Positions 27,377-35,037 of a stretch of 64,000 bases of DNA are shown here, piece after piece. How positions within the stretch are numbered: position 1 is the stretch's first letter; every line of letters begins with the position of its first letter. The DNA lies in NCBI RefSeq assembly GCF_039839785.1, contig NZ_JBDOQT010000001.1:3100001-3164000 (forward strand), read 5' to 3'. The notes beneath the pieces are model-generated. The model made no database searches. It saw only the letters and a list, made by a program, of their open reading frames with translations, and was not told the origin of the DNA. Both the position numbers and the translations under genes were made by a program. This stretch comes from Pelagibius sp. CAU 1746. GTDB lineage: Bacteria > Pseudomonadota > Alphaproteobacteria > Kiloniellales > Kiloniellaceae.

Positions 27377-27547
27377 ATGACAGACGAACTGGAGAAAAGA
27401 CTGCGCCGCGAAATTGCCGAGGCCGCGTCGCTGTGGCCTGCGAGATCCGCTTCTTCCCTTCTCGATGGGCCTCGAGCCGGTCGGGCGCGAAGCACAGACT
27501 GTCGTTCACCTGCCCACCCTAAACCGCATACCGTTGTCAGGTGCTGA
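27377..27547 (+). CDS. Short, possibly frameshifted hypothetical ORF
   Basis: ATG at 27377 with a good site (CAGGAGATAACGAC) opens MTDELEKRLRREIAEAASLW, which looks like a genuine start. After about residue 24 the frame turns into low-quality Arg/Ser/Pro sequence and stops at 56 residues, while the next frame reads more like protein to about 27,599. A frameshift or decayed gene is likely. Confidence 0.35.
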   Translation: MTDELEKRLRREIAEAASLWPARSASSLLDGPRAGRARSTDCRSPAHPKPHTVVRC

Positions 27548-27641
27548 TAGGTCCGTCCCCTCCCGTTGCGACTACCTAGGAACACCAGGGTGTGCATGAG
27601 ACATCCAACAGGGTTGACTCAAGCAGCGAATCGCGACTCAA

Positions 27642-27980
27642 ATGGTATCGCCTGGATGGGCCAAGAAAAATTGGAGCGCCGGAGTAACGAGCCCCCGCAG
27701 AGCAAGAAGCAACAAGCGGCATTCAAGCCGTCCCCATCCGCAAAATCTGGAACGAGTCTCGCTGCCGATCGCGAGGAACCGCGCATTTGTGATCTTCATG
27801 ATGCGCCGGCGAAGGCACTCACACTCCCTGGCAAGGGCCAAGGCCGCAGCCGGTGGGGCGCCTCCGAAGCTGAACGGCAGCGAAAAGGGATGGACTGCCT
27901 TTCCGTCAGATCGCGAAAACGCCTCGCTGACGATAAAGGCCTCTGGAGGAGGGATTCATGCCGCTTCGCTGCCTGGATGA
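27642..27980 (+). CDS. Doubtful basic ORF upstream of the CoiA-like gene
   Basis: A 112-residue frame with no ribosome-binding site. Its second half has plausible codon use (SEKGWTAFPSDRENASLTIK) and overlaps the next start by 23 bases. It may be a gene remnant or chance. The rest of 27,548-27,957 shows nothing recognisable. Confidence 0.25.
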   Translation: MVSPGWAKKNWSAGVTSPRRARSNKRHSSRPHPQNLERVSLPIARNRAFVIFMMRRRRHSHSLARAKAAAGGAPPKLNGSEKGWTAFPSDRENASLTIKASGGGIHAASLPG

Positions 27981-29073
27981 CGCCGGAAAGGATCTTCACG
28001 CCTTTGATTTCGACCCTCATGACTGGAGAAACCTCAAGGCCGAGAACAGGAGCAGATGGCACCTACGAATGCCATGCTGCAATTCCCTGGTGATAGCGAA
28101 GACATCGCGGCTCGGCACGCAGTTCTTCGCTCACAAGGTCGCCGGCCTCTGCGCCAGCGCCCCCGAAGGCGAGGCGCATTGGGACTTGAAGCGCCTAGTC
28201 GTCATGGCCGCCCGAGCAGCCGGTTGGCAGGCTGATACCGAAGTAAGCGGCGCAACACCAACCGGCGCAGGATGGAAGGCGGACGTCCTTGCCCAGAAGA
28301 GAAAGTACAGGGTCGCGATCGAGATCCAATGGTCAGGCCAGACAAACGAGGAAACCTTGCGGCGGCAGCAGCGCTACAAGGACTCTGGAATTCGCGGATT
28401 GTGGCTGCTTCGCCAGCCCGGGTTTCCGGTTACGCGGGAGCTTCCTGCCATCTGCATCGGCGGCAACCTCGAAGAAGGGTTTCTGGCGTTGATTCCGGGT
28501 TCGATAAGTACGACTGCTCGCGACCGCCGACACCCGTCGCTCTGGAGCCAGGCCTTTGCCATGGAAGCGTTCCTGCAAGCGGTCTTCGGTGGGCGATTCC
28601 GCTTTGGTCTGCCGCGCGACGGGGAGGCTACCGTATTCTTGTTTGGGGCAGAGGATGATTGCTGGGCCTGTGGAGCGGAGACGCTTGTCGTCTCCAGGAT
28701 CGAAATCTGCTTTGGCCCGTCTCCAGTCTATTTTTCACTCGCTAACTTTGGTGAATTCCCCGACCTTGTGAAAGTCCTGCTGCGCCACCTCCCTTCAGAT
28801 CTGGGCCTGGGCGAAATCAAGTACCGCTTCAGCAAGACCATGAACGAAGAATACTTGAGCAACGGCTGCACCCATTGCGGCCAACTGTACGGGCGCCACT
28901 ATGCCTTTTCCGTCAACAGCTGGGCCAGGGTGCTCCACAAATTCTCGATCCGCATTGACGCCGCCTGGAGACAGGCGATCGAAAACGCGTGGTCCGAGAG
29001 ATGGGTTGTTTACGAAACACGAGGACCCAAGAATGAGGATCTTTCAAGAGACGACCTCCAGGATCAAGATTGA
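27958..29073 (+). CDS. CoiA-like competence/nuclease-family protein
   Basis: A 371-residue protein with the CoiA layout. An N-terminal zinc-like segment (LRMPCCNSLV ... RLGTQFFAHKVAGLC) is followed by a PD-(D/E)xK-type nuclease core: EAHWDLKRLVVMAARAAGW, GWKADVLAQ (Asp) and VAIEIQWSGQTNEETLRR (Glu/Gln), then GIRGLWLLRQP. Family members are linked to DNA uptake and to mobile DNA. The start is firmly placed by GGAGGAGGG. The C-terminal 150 residues, with CWACGAE and CTHCGQ cysteine pairs, probably bind zinc. Confidence 0.7.
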   Translation: MPLRCLDDAGKDLHAFDFDPHDWRNLKAENRSRWHLRMPCCNSLVIAKTSRLGTQFFAHKVAGLCASAPEGEAHWDLKRLVVMAARAAGWQADTEVSGATPTGAGWKADVLAQKRKYRVAIEIQWSGQTNEETLRRQQRYKDSGIRGLWLLRQPGFPVTRELPAICIGGNLEEGFLALIPGSISTTARDRRHPSLWSQAFAMEAFLQAVFGGRFRFGLPRDGEATVFLFGAEDDCWACGAETLVVSRIEICFGPSPVYFSLANFGEFPDLVKVLLRHLPSDLGLGEIKYRFSKTMNEEYLSNGCTHCGQLYGRHYAFSVNSWARVLHKFSIRIDAAWRQAIENAWSERWVVYETRGPKNEDLSRDDLQDQD

Positions 29074-29192
29074 TGATGAAGCCCTGTGAGGGGAGAGCTT
29101 GGCGATCGCTGGCACCACGCCCCCGGCAATGCTATCACCGCAGGCCCGCCGGCCTTGGCGCCCGGCTCCGCTGCTTCCAGGATGGAGACCGC

Positions 29193-29906
29193 ATGATCGA
29201 TACCAACCTCTACCTCTCGCTGACCGATACCATCGCCCTGCTGCCCGGGGTCAAGCCGCGCGCGGCGCGTCAGGTGCTGAAGGACGCCCAGGTGGAACTC
29301 CTTGAGGCCTCACTCGGCGAGCCGGACAATGTCCTGTCCATCGGCCAGGAAGACCCGGCGACCACACTTGCCGGGCGGGAGCTTCGCCTTGCCGATCTCG
29401 AGGGGATCTTCAAGGAGGACGACTGGGGTAAACAACGTGTGACGCCGAAGGGCGCCGCCCTCATCGCCGATCTCTATCTGCGCGGCGCCTTTCCTCTAAA
29501 GGGCAAGAATGCCGCCCCCGAATCACCGGACCAGCTGCTTGCCTACGCCAACGATGAAGCCGGCCTTCTCGCCAGGCAGGAGGCCCGCAACGCGGCACGT
29601 GCCGCTGCCCGGCGCCCGATCGAGAACCCCGAGGAGATCCGCGAGGCTGACTTCACCTACGAACTGCTCGACCAGGTCATCTTCGAACACTGCGGGCCCG
29701 GTAGTCACCGCATGACCCTGGATGGCATCGAGGTCTCCAAGACTGTCACCCGCTACACCAGCAACTCGAGAAAGACCGGCGACTACAAGGTCGTCATCTC
29801 CTGGACCGGCCGCGACGGCGAGCGCCGCGTCTTCGAAAAGCCCAGTCTCTTCGAAAACAACCGCAGCAACGACCCCGCACGCAACTGGGGCGCCGGCCGC
29901 GAATAG
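29193..29906 (+). CDS. Hypothetical protein
   Basis: A 237-residue soluble protein. The ATG at 29193 follows GGAGACC. It shows helical N- and C-terminal parts and an Ala/Arg-rich middle (RQEARNAARAAARRPIENPE). The C-terminal part (KVVISWTGRDGERRVFEKPSLF) is beta-like. No family recognised. After it, 29,907-30,166 holds no convincing gene, although one frame reads protein-like without a start (IPPLADLFILDEDETRDEVN). Confidence 0.55.
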   Translation: MIDTNLYLSLTDTIALLPGVKPRAARQVLKDAQVELLEASLGEPDNVLSIGQEDPATTLAGRELRLADLEGIFKEDDWGKQRVTPKGAALIADLYLRGAFPLKGKNAAPESPDQLLAYANDEAGLLARQEARNAARAAARRPIENPEEIREADFTYELLDQVIFEHCGPGSHRMTLDGIEVSKTVTRYTSNSRKTGDYKVVISWTGRDGERRVFEKPSLFENNRSNDPARNWGAGRE

Positions 29907-30166
29907 GCGGGACGCCTGCACGGCCTCCATTGCGGGAATTCCGCCACTGGCGGACCTTTTCATACTCGACGAAGATGAAACCCGCGACGAAGTGAATAGC
30001 CTGATCGGCAGATCGGCCATGCTGCTTACTGGCACAAAGCGCGCCTTGTCACTATTCCGGTAAGCACGGATCTCGCGCCCAACAAAGATTACACGGCCTG
30101 AGCTTTCTCTCCCCACATCGCAGCCAAAGCACGCCAAGCACACAAACCCAGGGCGCAGCTGACCTC

Positions 30167-31096
30167 TTAGTAGGTCTCTACAGTTCTCTCTCCAGCCATG
30201 GTCCCATCCACGAAGACTCGATACGTTATCGTCCGGGGTATCGGGCCTCCCGCCCGGGAACTACTTTCAATCAGTTGAAAATCTCCCGGCTCATCAAATG
30301 AATAAAAGAATCGGTAGGGACGAAGCCAACGATTATCCCGGGTCAGCTTGAACTGATGTTCAACCCTGACTTCCGCATTTGGCGGTAATGGTCGGGAAAA
30401 GACGAACACTACCGAATGGTTGGATTCATCCCGTTTCACACCACCAGAATCCGTTGAGCGGAGTGAAGTCACCGCCTCATCCGGCCCTACCAGCCTTAAC
30501 ATGTCCTCCCAGCGATCAACGATCGCGCCCGGCGAGCGGTTCTTTATGACGAAGATCTTCGCTTCCCCGGCATAGTCGGTGTCCAGCACCGGCTGGACAA
30601 CCAGCTCCTCCAACCTATCGCCCGACTCATCAAGCGTTGCGAACATAACGTATTCGCGCGAGAACTCCGTCGACCGGCGATCTGCTCGGATGGCTACAAA
30701 AAACTTGCCTTCAGAGGTCTTCCTGAATTGCGTTGGCACATACTCGTTCGCACGAAAGAAGTAGAGCCCAAGTTCCGGATTCGACGAAAGATCGGAGAGC
30801 GCGCTCAGGTCATACGATTTCGACTTCCCCTTCCCATAGTATGTGACAAGCGAGAATTGCTCAGTAGTAAGGCTCACAAGGCCCGAAGCCTCCCCGGAGT
30901 TCAAGCCCGAAAAGAACCTCTCAAGAGTTCGGATCAATCGATGCTCAACACGCTCGCCCTCCAGTCGCGTTCCCGCGAGCGAAAACACGACCTGCTTGAA
31001 GGCCAGTGGGTCGGGGGTGATCTTCGCCGGCGGCGCCGATTGGGTGCAGGCTCCCAGAGCGATAGCTACGAGTGCAGGCAGGAGAACTTTTTTCAC
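30167..31096 (-). CDS. Predicted lipoprotein
   Basis: A 309-residue exported protein. The lipobox LGAC places the lipidated cysteine at position 17. The mature protein is beta-rich: YVMFATLDESGDRLEELVVQ, VVFVFSRPLPPNAEVRVEHQF and a C-terminal strand RTITYRVFVDGTMAGERTVE. No known domain. Its ATG overlaps the stop of the upstream secreted protein (ATGA), so both products are probably made together and may interact in the envelope. Confidence 0.7.
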   Translation of the reverse strand: MKKVLLPALVAIALGACTQSAPPAKITPDPLAFKQVVFSLAGTRLEGERVEHRLIRTLERFFSGLNSGEASGLVSLTTEQFSLVTYYGKGKSKSYDLSALSDLSSNPELGLYFFRANEYVPTQFRKTSEGKFFVAIRADRRSTEFSREYVMFATLDESGDRLEELVVQPVLDTDYAGEAKIFVIKNRSPGAIVDRWEDMLRLVGPDEAVTSLRSTDSGGVKRDESNHSVVFVFSRPLPPNAEVRVEHQFKLTRDNRWLRPYRFFYSFDEPGDFQLIESSSRAGGPIPRTITYRVFVDGTMAGERTVETY

Positions 31097-31536
31097 AGCC
31101 CGTACTCCTTCAGCTCCTCCACAGTGAACATACCTTGCCTGACGGCGCTGCCGCCCGTCGTGAAGCCTGCGACGCCTTGCTCTTTCGCCTCAACAGCGAC
31201 ATCAACAGCGTCGCGAAAGTCGCCCCAGTCATTGACATAGTCGGGGTCTTCGCTGATGAGGGTGATGGGGTCAGACAAAAACCCAACGACATAACCAACG
31301 GTAATGCTGCCAGCTTTCGCAACGCCGGAGCTGACGTAATCGGTTCCCTTCGTAAGAAGGCTGGCTGCAGCTTCAATGAAGCTTGGGCTGTGCTCGGCAA
31401 GGTCCAAAGAGGCAGAGACAGCGCTCGCGGACATCCCATTGGAGGTTTTTCCGCCGTCAGCTCCCCCAGCACTCGCAGCGCTTGTCATGGCTAGACTGGC
31501 CGAGAAAACGATTGAAACAACAATCTCGAAACGCAT
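31093..31536 (-). CDS. Secreted hypothetical protein
   Basis: A 147-residue exported protein. The start at 31536 is supported by GGAGAAAC and by the signal peptide MRFEIVVSIVFSASLAMTSA. The mature part has a Gly/Ala-rich, possibly membrane-interacting segment (GVAKAGSITVGYVVGFLSDP), then an acidic region (DPDYVNDWGDFRDAVDVAVE). Coupled by overlap to the lipoprotein gene downstream. Confidence 0.65.
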   Translation of the reverse strand: MRFEIVVSIVFSASLAMTSAASAGGADGGKTSNGMSASAVSASLDLAEHSPSFIEAAASLLTKGTDYVSSGVAKAGSITVGYVVGFLSDPITLISEDPDYVNDWGDFRDAVDVAVEAKEQGVAGFTTGGSAVRQGMFTVEELKEYGL

Positions 31537-31561
31537 CTGTTTCTCCTGCGGCAGGTTCAAT

Positions 31562-31741
31562 TCAAAATGAATTGGCGAAAAAGGAAGGGAAATAGGGCCC
31601 GCATTGACCAGCGGTCCGCACCGGCACCGCAACGTCGGCCTCACCGTGGGCAAGAAACTCTTGCCAGAAGATTATCATCTGTCGAGCGCCGCATGAGGCT
31701 AAACCAGGCAAGCATAAGGCGAGCCCAATGCCCCTGCGCAT
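31562..31741 (-). CDS. Possible small lipoprotein
   Basis: A 59-residue frame starting MRRGIGLALCLPGLASCGAR, a short signal peptide with lipobox LASC. It ends 25 bases before the next gene of the same strand and could be the first gene of the three-gene envelope operon. No good ribosome-binding site is visible. The rest of 31,742-32,007 shows no gene. Confidence 0.4.
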   Translation of the reverse strand: MRRGIGLALCLPGLASCGARQMIIFWQEFLAHGEADVAVPVRTAGQCGPYFPSFFANSF

Positions 31742-32007
31742 AAAGGCGGATATATCAGCTGTGATTTTGTTTTGCGGACGCCGGTATAACCTTGCGGCCC
31801 GATCCACGGCCGGCCACCCCTCGGTAGAAGCGCCTACCATAACCCCAACCCGAAACCGTTGGAGACCCCTGTAAAAGGCTAACTTTTGACAGATCGGATG
31901 TCGACCCTCTCTTTCGCTGCGGTTGAGAAACCTTGCGAATCAGTATTTTAAAACGAGCATCCCCCAGATCGTCCAGTCTATTGAGGCCGCCTCCCGTCGC
32001 GCGGGTT

Positions 32008-32352
32008 TTATTGGCCCAAGAATTTCGCTGCCTCGAGCTCCTGGTCCATGCAGCCGGCCAGAAGCTGGAAGTTGTCGATGTAGGGGTTCTTCACGCAGTT
32101 CCAGTAGGCAACGGAGGCGGAGTCCCGATCCTTCGAGATCATCCCCAGAATGCGCTGCGCGCTTTGCTGTTCGATCTGCACACAGCTCGCCAGCAGGATA
32201 TTGTTGTCAATGTAAGGGTTCTTCCTGCAGAGCGCGATGGCCTCCTCCTTGCTCGGCACTTCGATTTTTCCGTCTCGCGGGATATCCCGCGCGATCGCGC
32301 TGCCGCTCCAGATCAGCCCCACACCCAGCAGGGCAAACACGATTCCTCTCAT
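32008..32352 (-). CDS. Small secreted protein with duplicated Cys motif
   Basis: A 114-residue exported protein. The ATG at 32352 has AAGGGAAG upstream. After the signal peptide (MRGIVFALLGVGLIWSGSAI) two similar units follow: CRKNPYIDNNILLASCVQ and CVKNPYIDNFQLLAGCMD. Each has two cysteines, likely two disulfides or a helical hairpin each. No family recognised. Part of the minus-strand envelope block. Confidence 0.65.
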   Translation of the reverse strand: MRGIVFALLGVGLIWSGSAIARDIPRDGKIEVPSKEEAIALCRKNPYIDNNILLASCVQIEQQSAQRILGMISKDRDSASVAYWNCVKNPYIDNFQLLAGCMDQELEAAKFLGQ

Positions 32353-32473
32353 CAATCTTCCCTTTGTAATCCTGGCTCAGACCCCTGTTATCCCGTCGCC
32401 CTCTTCGCATGACATCGCGCGAGGCCACAACTGAAGGCTCTCTTTGCTCGCCCGCTTGCTCAACAACCGATAT

Positions 32474-33301
32474 CTAATGAAATCCGAGCGTCTTGATTGT
32501 CTCGTAGTCGGGCAGTCCACTCGCCGGCAAACCGACTGAGGCCTGGAATTCCGCCAGGGCCTTCTCTGACCCCTCACTCCAACGCCCCTCCGTCTCGCCC
32601 GGATCGAAACCCGCCGATTTAAGCAGCAACTGGATCTCCTTGTAATCCTCAACGGCGTAGTTCCAGAGATCCCAGCCGCAAGCCACCGCCACCGCCTGAA
32701 ACGCCCGCTCTGCGCCTGCCATGCTGAAATCGGCGTCGTAGATGCCCGCTCTTTTGGTCTTGATTCGCAGATAGAGCTTTTCGGCATGCTTGATATGCCG
32801 CATGAAATTCACAGCTCGATTGCTGAACAGAATAGCGCCGCGCCCTGAAGACAGAGGCGTCCAGCGCTTGCGGTCGGCGCGTTGCTCGTCGATGCGATGA
32901 TCGAGGAAAAGTCCATAGTCATCGACATGCCCGATCCGAATGTCCGCGCCGACGAAGGCCAAGGCCGTGCGCCCTTCATGGCAGCGCGCCAGGAGAAGCA
33001 TCTGCCCGTTCCTTCTGTTCATATCGAACTGTGAGACATTCTTGGCGATGGTGGTCAGGCTGTCGTCGAGCCGGGACTTTTCCTCTCCGACCATCCACCA
33101 ACCACTCATGCTGTCTCCTGACTGGTGACCAGAAAGAAAGACGGCGGTTCGGTAGTCGATTTCCGGGTGACGAGGATCCGCCCAAGCCGGCCGCGCTTCG
33201 CTATTTCCAGCCAACCCACTGGCCGCGCCGGCAGGCAGCGCCGACAGCAGCGAGATGAAAAGTGCCGTCGCTACAAAACCACTATGCCCCCTCTTTCTCA
33301 T
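32474..33301 (-). CDS. Secreted protein with C-terminal peptidoglycan-binding motif
   Basis: About 275 residues (an ATG at 33307 is two codons upstream). The signal peptide (KRGHSGFVATALFISLLSAL) is followed by an uncharacterised central domain (residues 45-215) and a C-terminal peptidoglycan-binding type module (LLLKSAGFDPGETEGRWSEG, ALAEFQASVGLPASG, LPDYETIKTLG). Probably periplasmic and wall-associated. It follows the ankyrin-like gene closely and may share its transcript. Confidence 0.65.
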   Translation of the reverse strand: MRKRGHSGFVATALFISLLSALPAGAASGLAGNSEARPAWADPRHPEIDYRTAVFLSGHQSGDSMSGWWMVGEEKSRLDDSLTTIAKNVSQFDMNRRNGQMLLLARCHEGRTALAFVGADIRIGHVDDYGLFLDHRIDEQRADRKRWTPLSSGRGAILFSNRAVNFMRHIKHAEKLYLRIKTKRAGIYDADFSMAGAERAFQAVAVACGWDLWNYAVEDYKEIQLLLKSAGFDPGETEGRWSEGSEKALAEFQASVGLPASGLPDYETIKTLGFH

Positions 33302-33342
33302 TTCCATACCCTCGAATGTTTGCAACTGTCCCGGCTCGGGCC

Positions 33343-34071
33343 TCAGGTCTTCTCCAGCGGGATGATCCGGCTGTCGAAGTATGCAACACAGGCTGGGTTT
33401 GCGAGCCCGATCTTCGCCAGGGCTCGGATCTTCTTCATGTTGCGCAGAAACTTGCGCTCGAGGCGGAAGTGAATGTCCGCTTCCCGGAAGACGGCGAGGT
33501 GATCCACCGAATAATGTTTCGGATCGCAGACGTCCATCACCAGGCCCTCGACGAAGGACCATGGTTCACCCATGAAAGCGGTCTCAAGCCCCTCCAGGAA
33601 GCGGTAGTCCGCGCCGGCTTCCAGGAGCACGATGATGATCCGATAGAAGGTCCCCCGCGTCACCGGAGATTGCGCGGGCACGCGCAGATCCATTGCGAGG
33701 CCCGGCAGGGCCAGGGACAGGGGCCGGAACCTGCCGAAATCCGGATCAACGCCGCGTAGCAGCAAGGCTTCCACGGCCGGAAGATTTCCCACGTAGGCCG
33801 CCTCCTCGAGCAGCGTAAAGCCATTCGGATAGAGGTAGTCCACCACTCCCGGATTATGGCTCAGGAGCTCCATGAACGTCTCATGGTCGTAGGTCTTCAA
33901 GGCCAGCCTGGTGTCTTCGGCGGCAACGACCAATGAATAGGCCGGATCCTCTTTCACTCCGGCTGCAAGGCTTTCAGCCGCCGCATCGAAGTTAAAAACC
34001 GGATGGATCAGTCCCGCAAGCATGATGCCGGCGAGGCCGCTCCATCGTGTCAGCAGACAAAGATCGACCAA
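33343..34071 (-). CDS. Exported ankyrin-repeat-like protein
   Basis: A 242-residue protein with TTG start (GGGAG seven bases upstream) and an N-terminal hydrophobic segment (SGLAGIMLAGLIHPVF). Residues 60-160 contain ankyrin-type helices (YLYPNGFTLLEEAAYVGNLPAVEALLLRGVDP; VLLEAGADYRFLEGLETAFM). Ankyrin repeats bind proteins; the partner is unknown. It is the upstream-most gene of a run of secreted proteins on this strand. Confidence 0.6.
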   Translation of the reverse strand: MVDLCLLTRWSGLAGIMLAGLIHPVFNFDAAAESLAAGVKEDPAYSLVVAAEDTRLALKTYDHETFMELLSHNPGVVDYLYPNGFTLLEEAAYVGNLPAVEALLLRGVDPDFGRFRPLSLALPGLAMDLRVPAQSPVTRGTFYRIIIVLLEAGADYRFLEGLETAFMGEPWSFVEGLVMDVCDPKHYSVDHLAVFREADIHFRLERKFLRNMKKIRALAKIGLANPACVAYFDSRIIPLEKT

Positions 34072-34170
34072 TGGGACACTCCCTGTAGCTCCCCGAGAGC
34101 TGCTGGCTCACCCGGCCGCCGCCAGCGCACCGCAAACCAACTCACCTCAGACATCTCCCTCATCCCGGAA

Positions 34171-35037
34171 CTATTCTCCTTCGGATCCGGCCTCCTCGCC
34201 GCCGGCACCCGCAGGGGCCCGTGCCATGGCGTTGGCAAAGGCCCCGGCGACGATGCCCGTCGGGATGGCGATGACGCCGATGCCGATGAAAGCAACCAGG
34301 CCGGCCAGGATCTTACCGAGCGGCGTCACCGGGTAGACATCGCCATAGCCCACCGTGGTGAGCGTCGCCATGGCCCACCACAGCGCCCGCGGCACCGAAC
34401 CGAAGGCCTCCGGCTGCGCTGTCCCTTCCACCAGGTAGAGGCAGATCGCGGCCACCACCATCAAGAAGAAGGCCATCATCACGCTGACCAGAAGCTCGTA
34501 GCGCCGGGCAAAAATGCAGGCGCCCAGCAGCTGTCCGGCCGCGGTGAGCCGCGTCAGACGCAGCACCATGAAGATCCGCCCGAGGCGCAGGAGGCGCAAG
34601 ATGAAGACCTCCGCGCCGAGGAAGGGAAGCAGGAAGACCAGGATGAGGGCCAGATCGAAGAGGTGCCAGGGCCGCGTCATCCAGATGAGGCGGCCGCGCC
34701 AGCCCCGCCAGGCCGCAATCTCCCCTGCGGCCCAGAAGCGCAGCAGGTATTCCAGCACGAAGAAGACCAGCAGGGCCCAGTCGAGCAGGTGCAGGGCCGC
34801 GGCCACGTCCCGGTCGCGCCAGAGGCTCGGCTCGGTCTCCGCCATAGCCAGGACCGAGCCCACCAGGATCACGAAAACCACCAAGCGCGCCAGATAGATG
34901 CTGCCCGGCTGGTCCGCGGCGCCGCCGTCGAAACCGGCCCTCAGCCAGCGCCGGCAACGCCCTGCCAGCCCCGTCAGCCCTTCCGGCTCAAGCCTCCTCT
35001 CTGCCGGCGCCGCCATCTCCCCCCTCGTCTTCTTCAT
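34171..35037 (-). CDS. Voltage-gated-type potassium channel
   Basis: Inner-membrane ion channel, 288 residues. Several hydrophobic helices and a basic S4-like segment (FILRLLRLGRIFMVLRLTRL) precede the pore helix and the selectivity filter TTVGYGD at about residue 222, then the last helix (LAGLVAFIGIGVIAIPTGIV). This is the six-helix Kch/KvAP plan without a large cytoplasmic domain. The start lies inside the end of the helicase gene (50-base overlap); an alternative ATG at 35016 follows GAGGGG. Translation may be coupled to the helicase. Confidence 0.8.
   Translation of the reverse strand: MKKTRGEMAAPAERRLEPEGLTGLAGRCRRWLRAGFDGGAADQPGSIYLARLVVFVILVGSVLAMAETEPSLWRDRDVAAALHLLDWALLVFFVLEYLLRFWAAGEIAAWRGWRGRLIWMTRPWHLFDLALILVFLLPFLGAEVFILRLLRLGRIFMVLRLTRLTAAGQLLGACIFARRYELLVSVMMAFFLMVVAAICLYLVEGTAQPEAFGSVPRALWWAMATLTTVGYGDVYPVTPLGKILAGLVAFIGIGVIAIPTGIVAGAFANAMARAPAGAGGEEAGSEGE

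Noticed and set aside
27566-28093. Open frame of 175 codons overlapping the CoiA-like gene start
   Set aside because: Its second half overlaps convincing CoiA-like coding sequence whose start has a strong ribosome-binding site; composition is poor.
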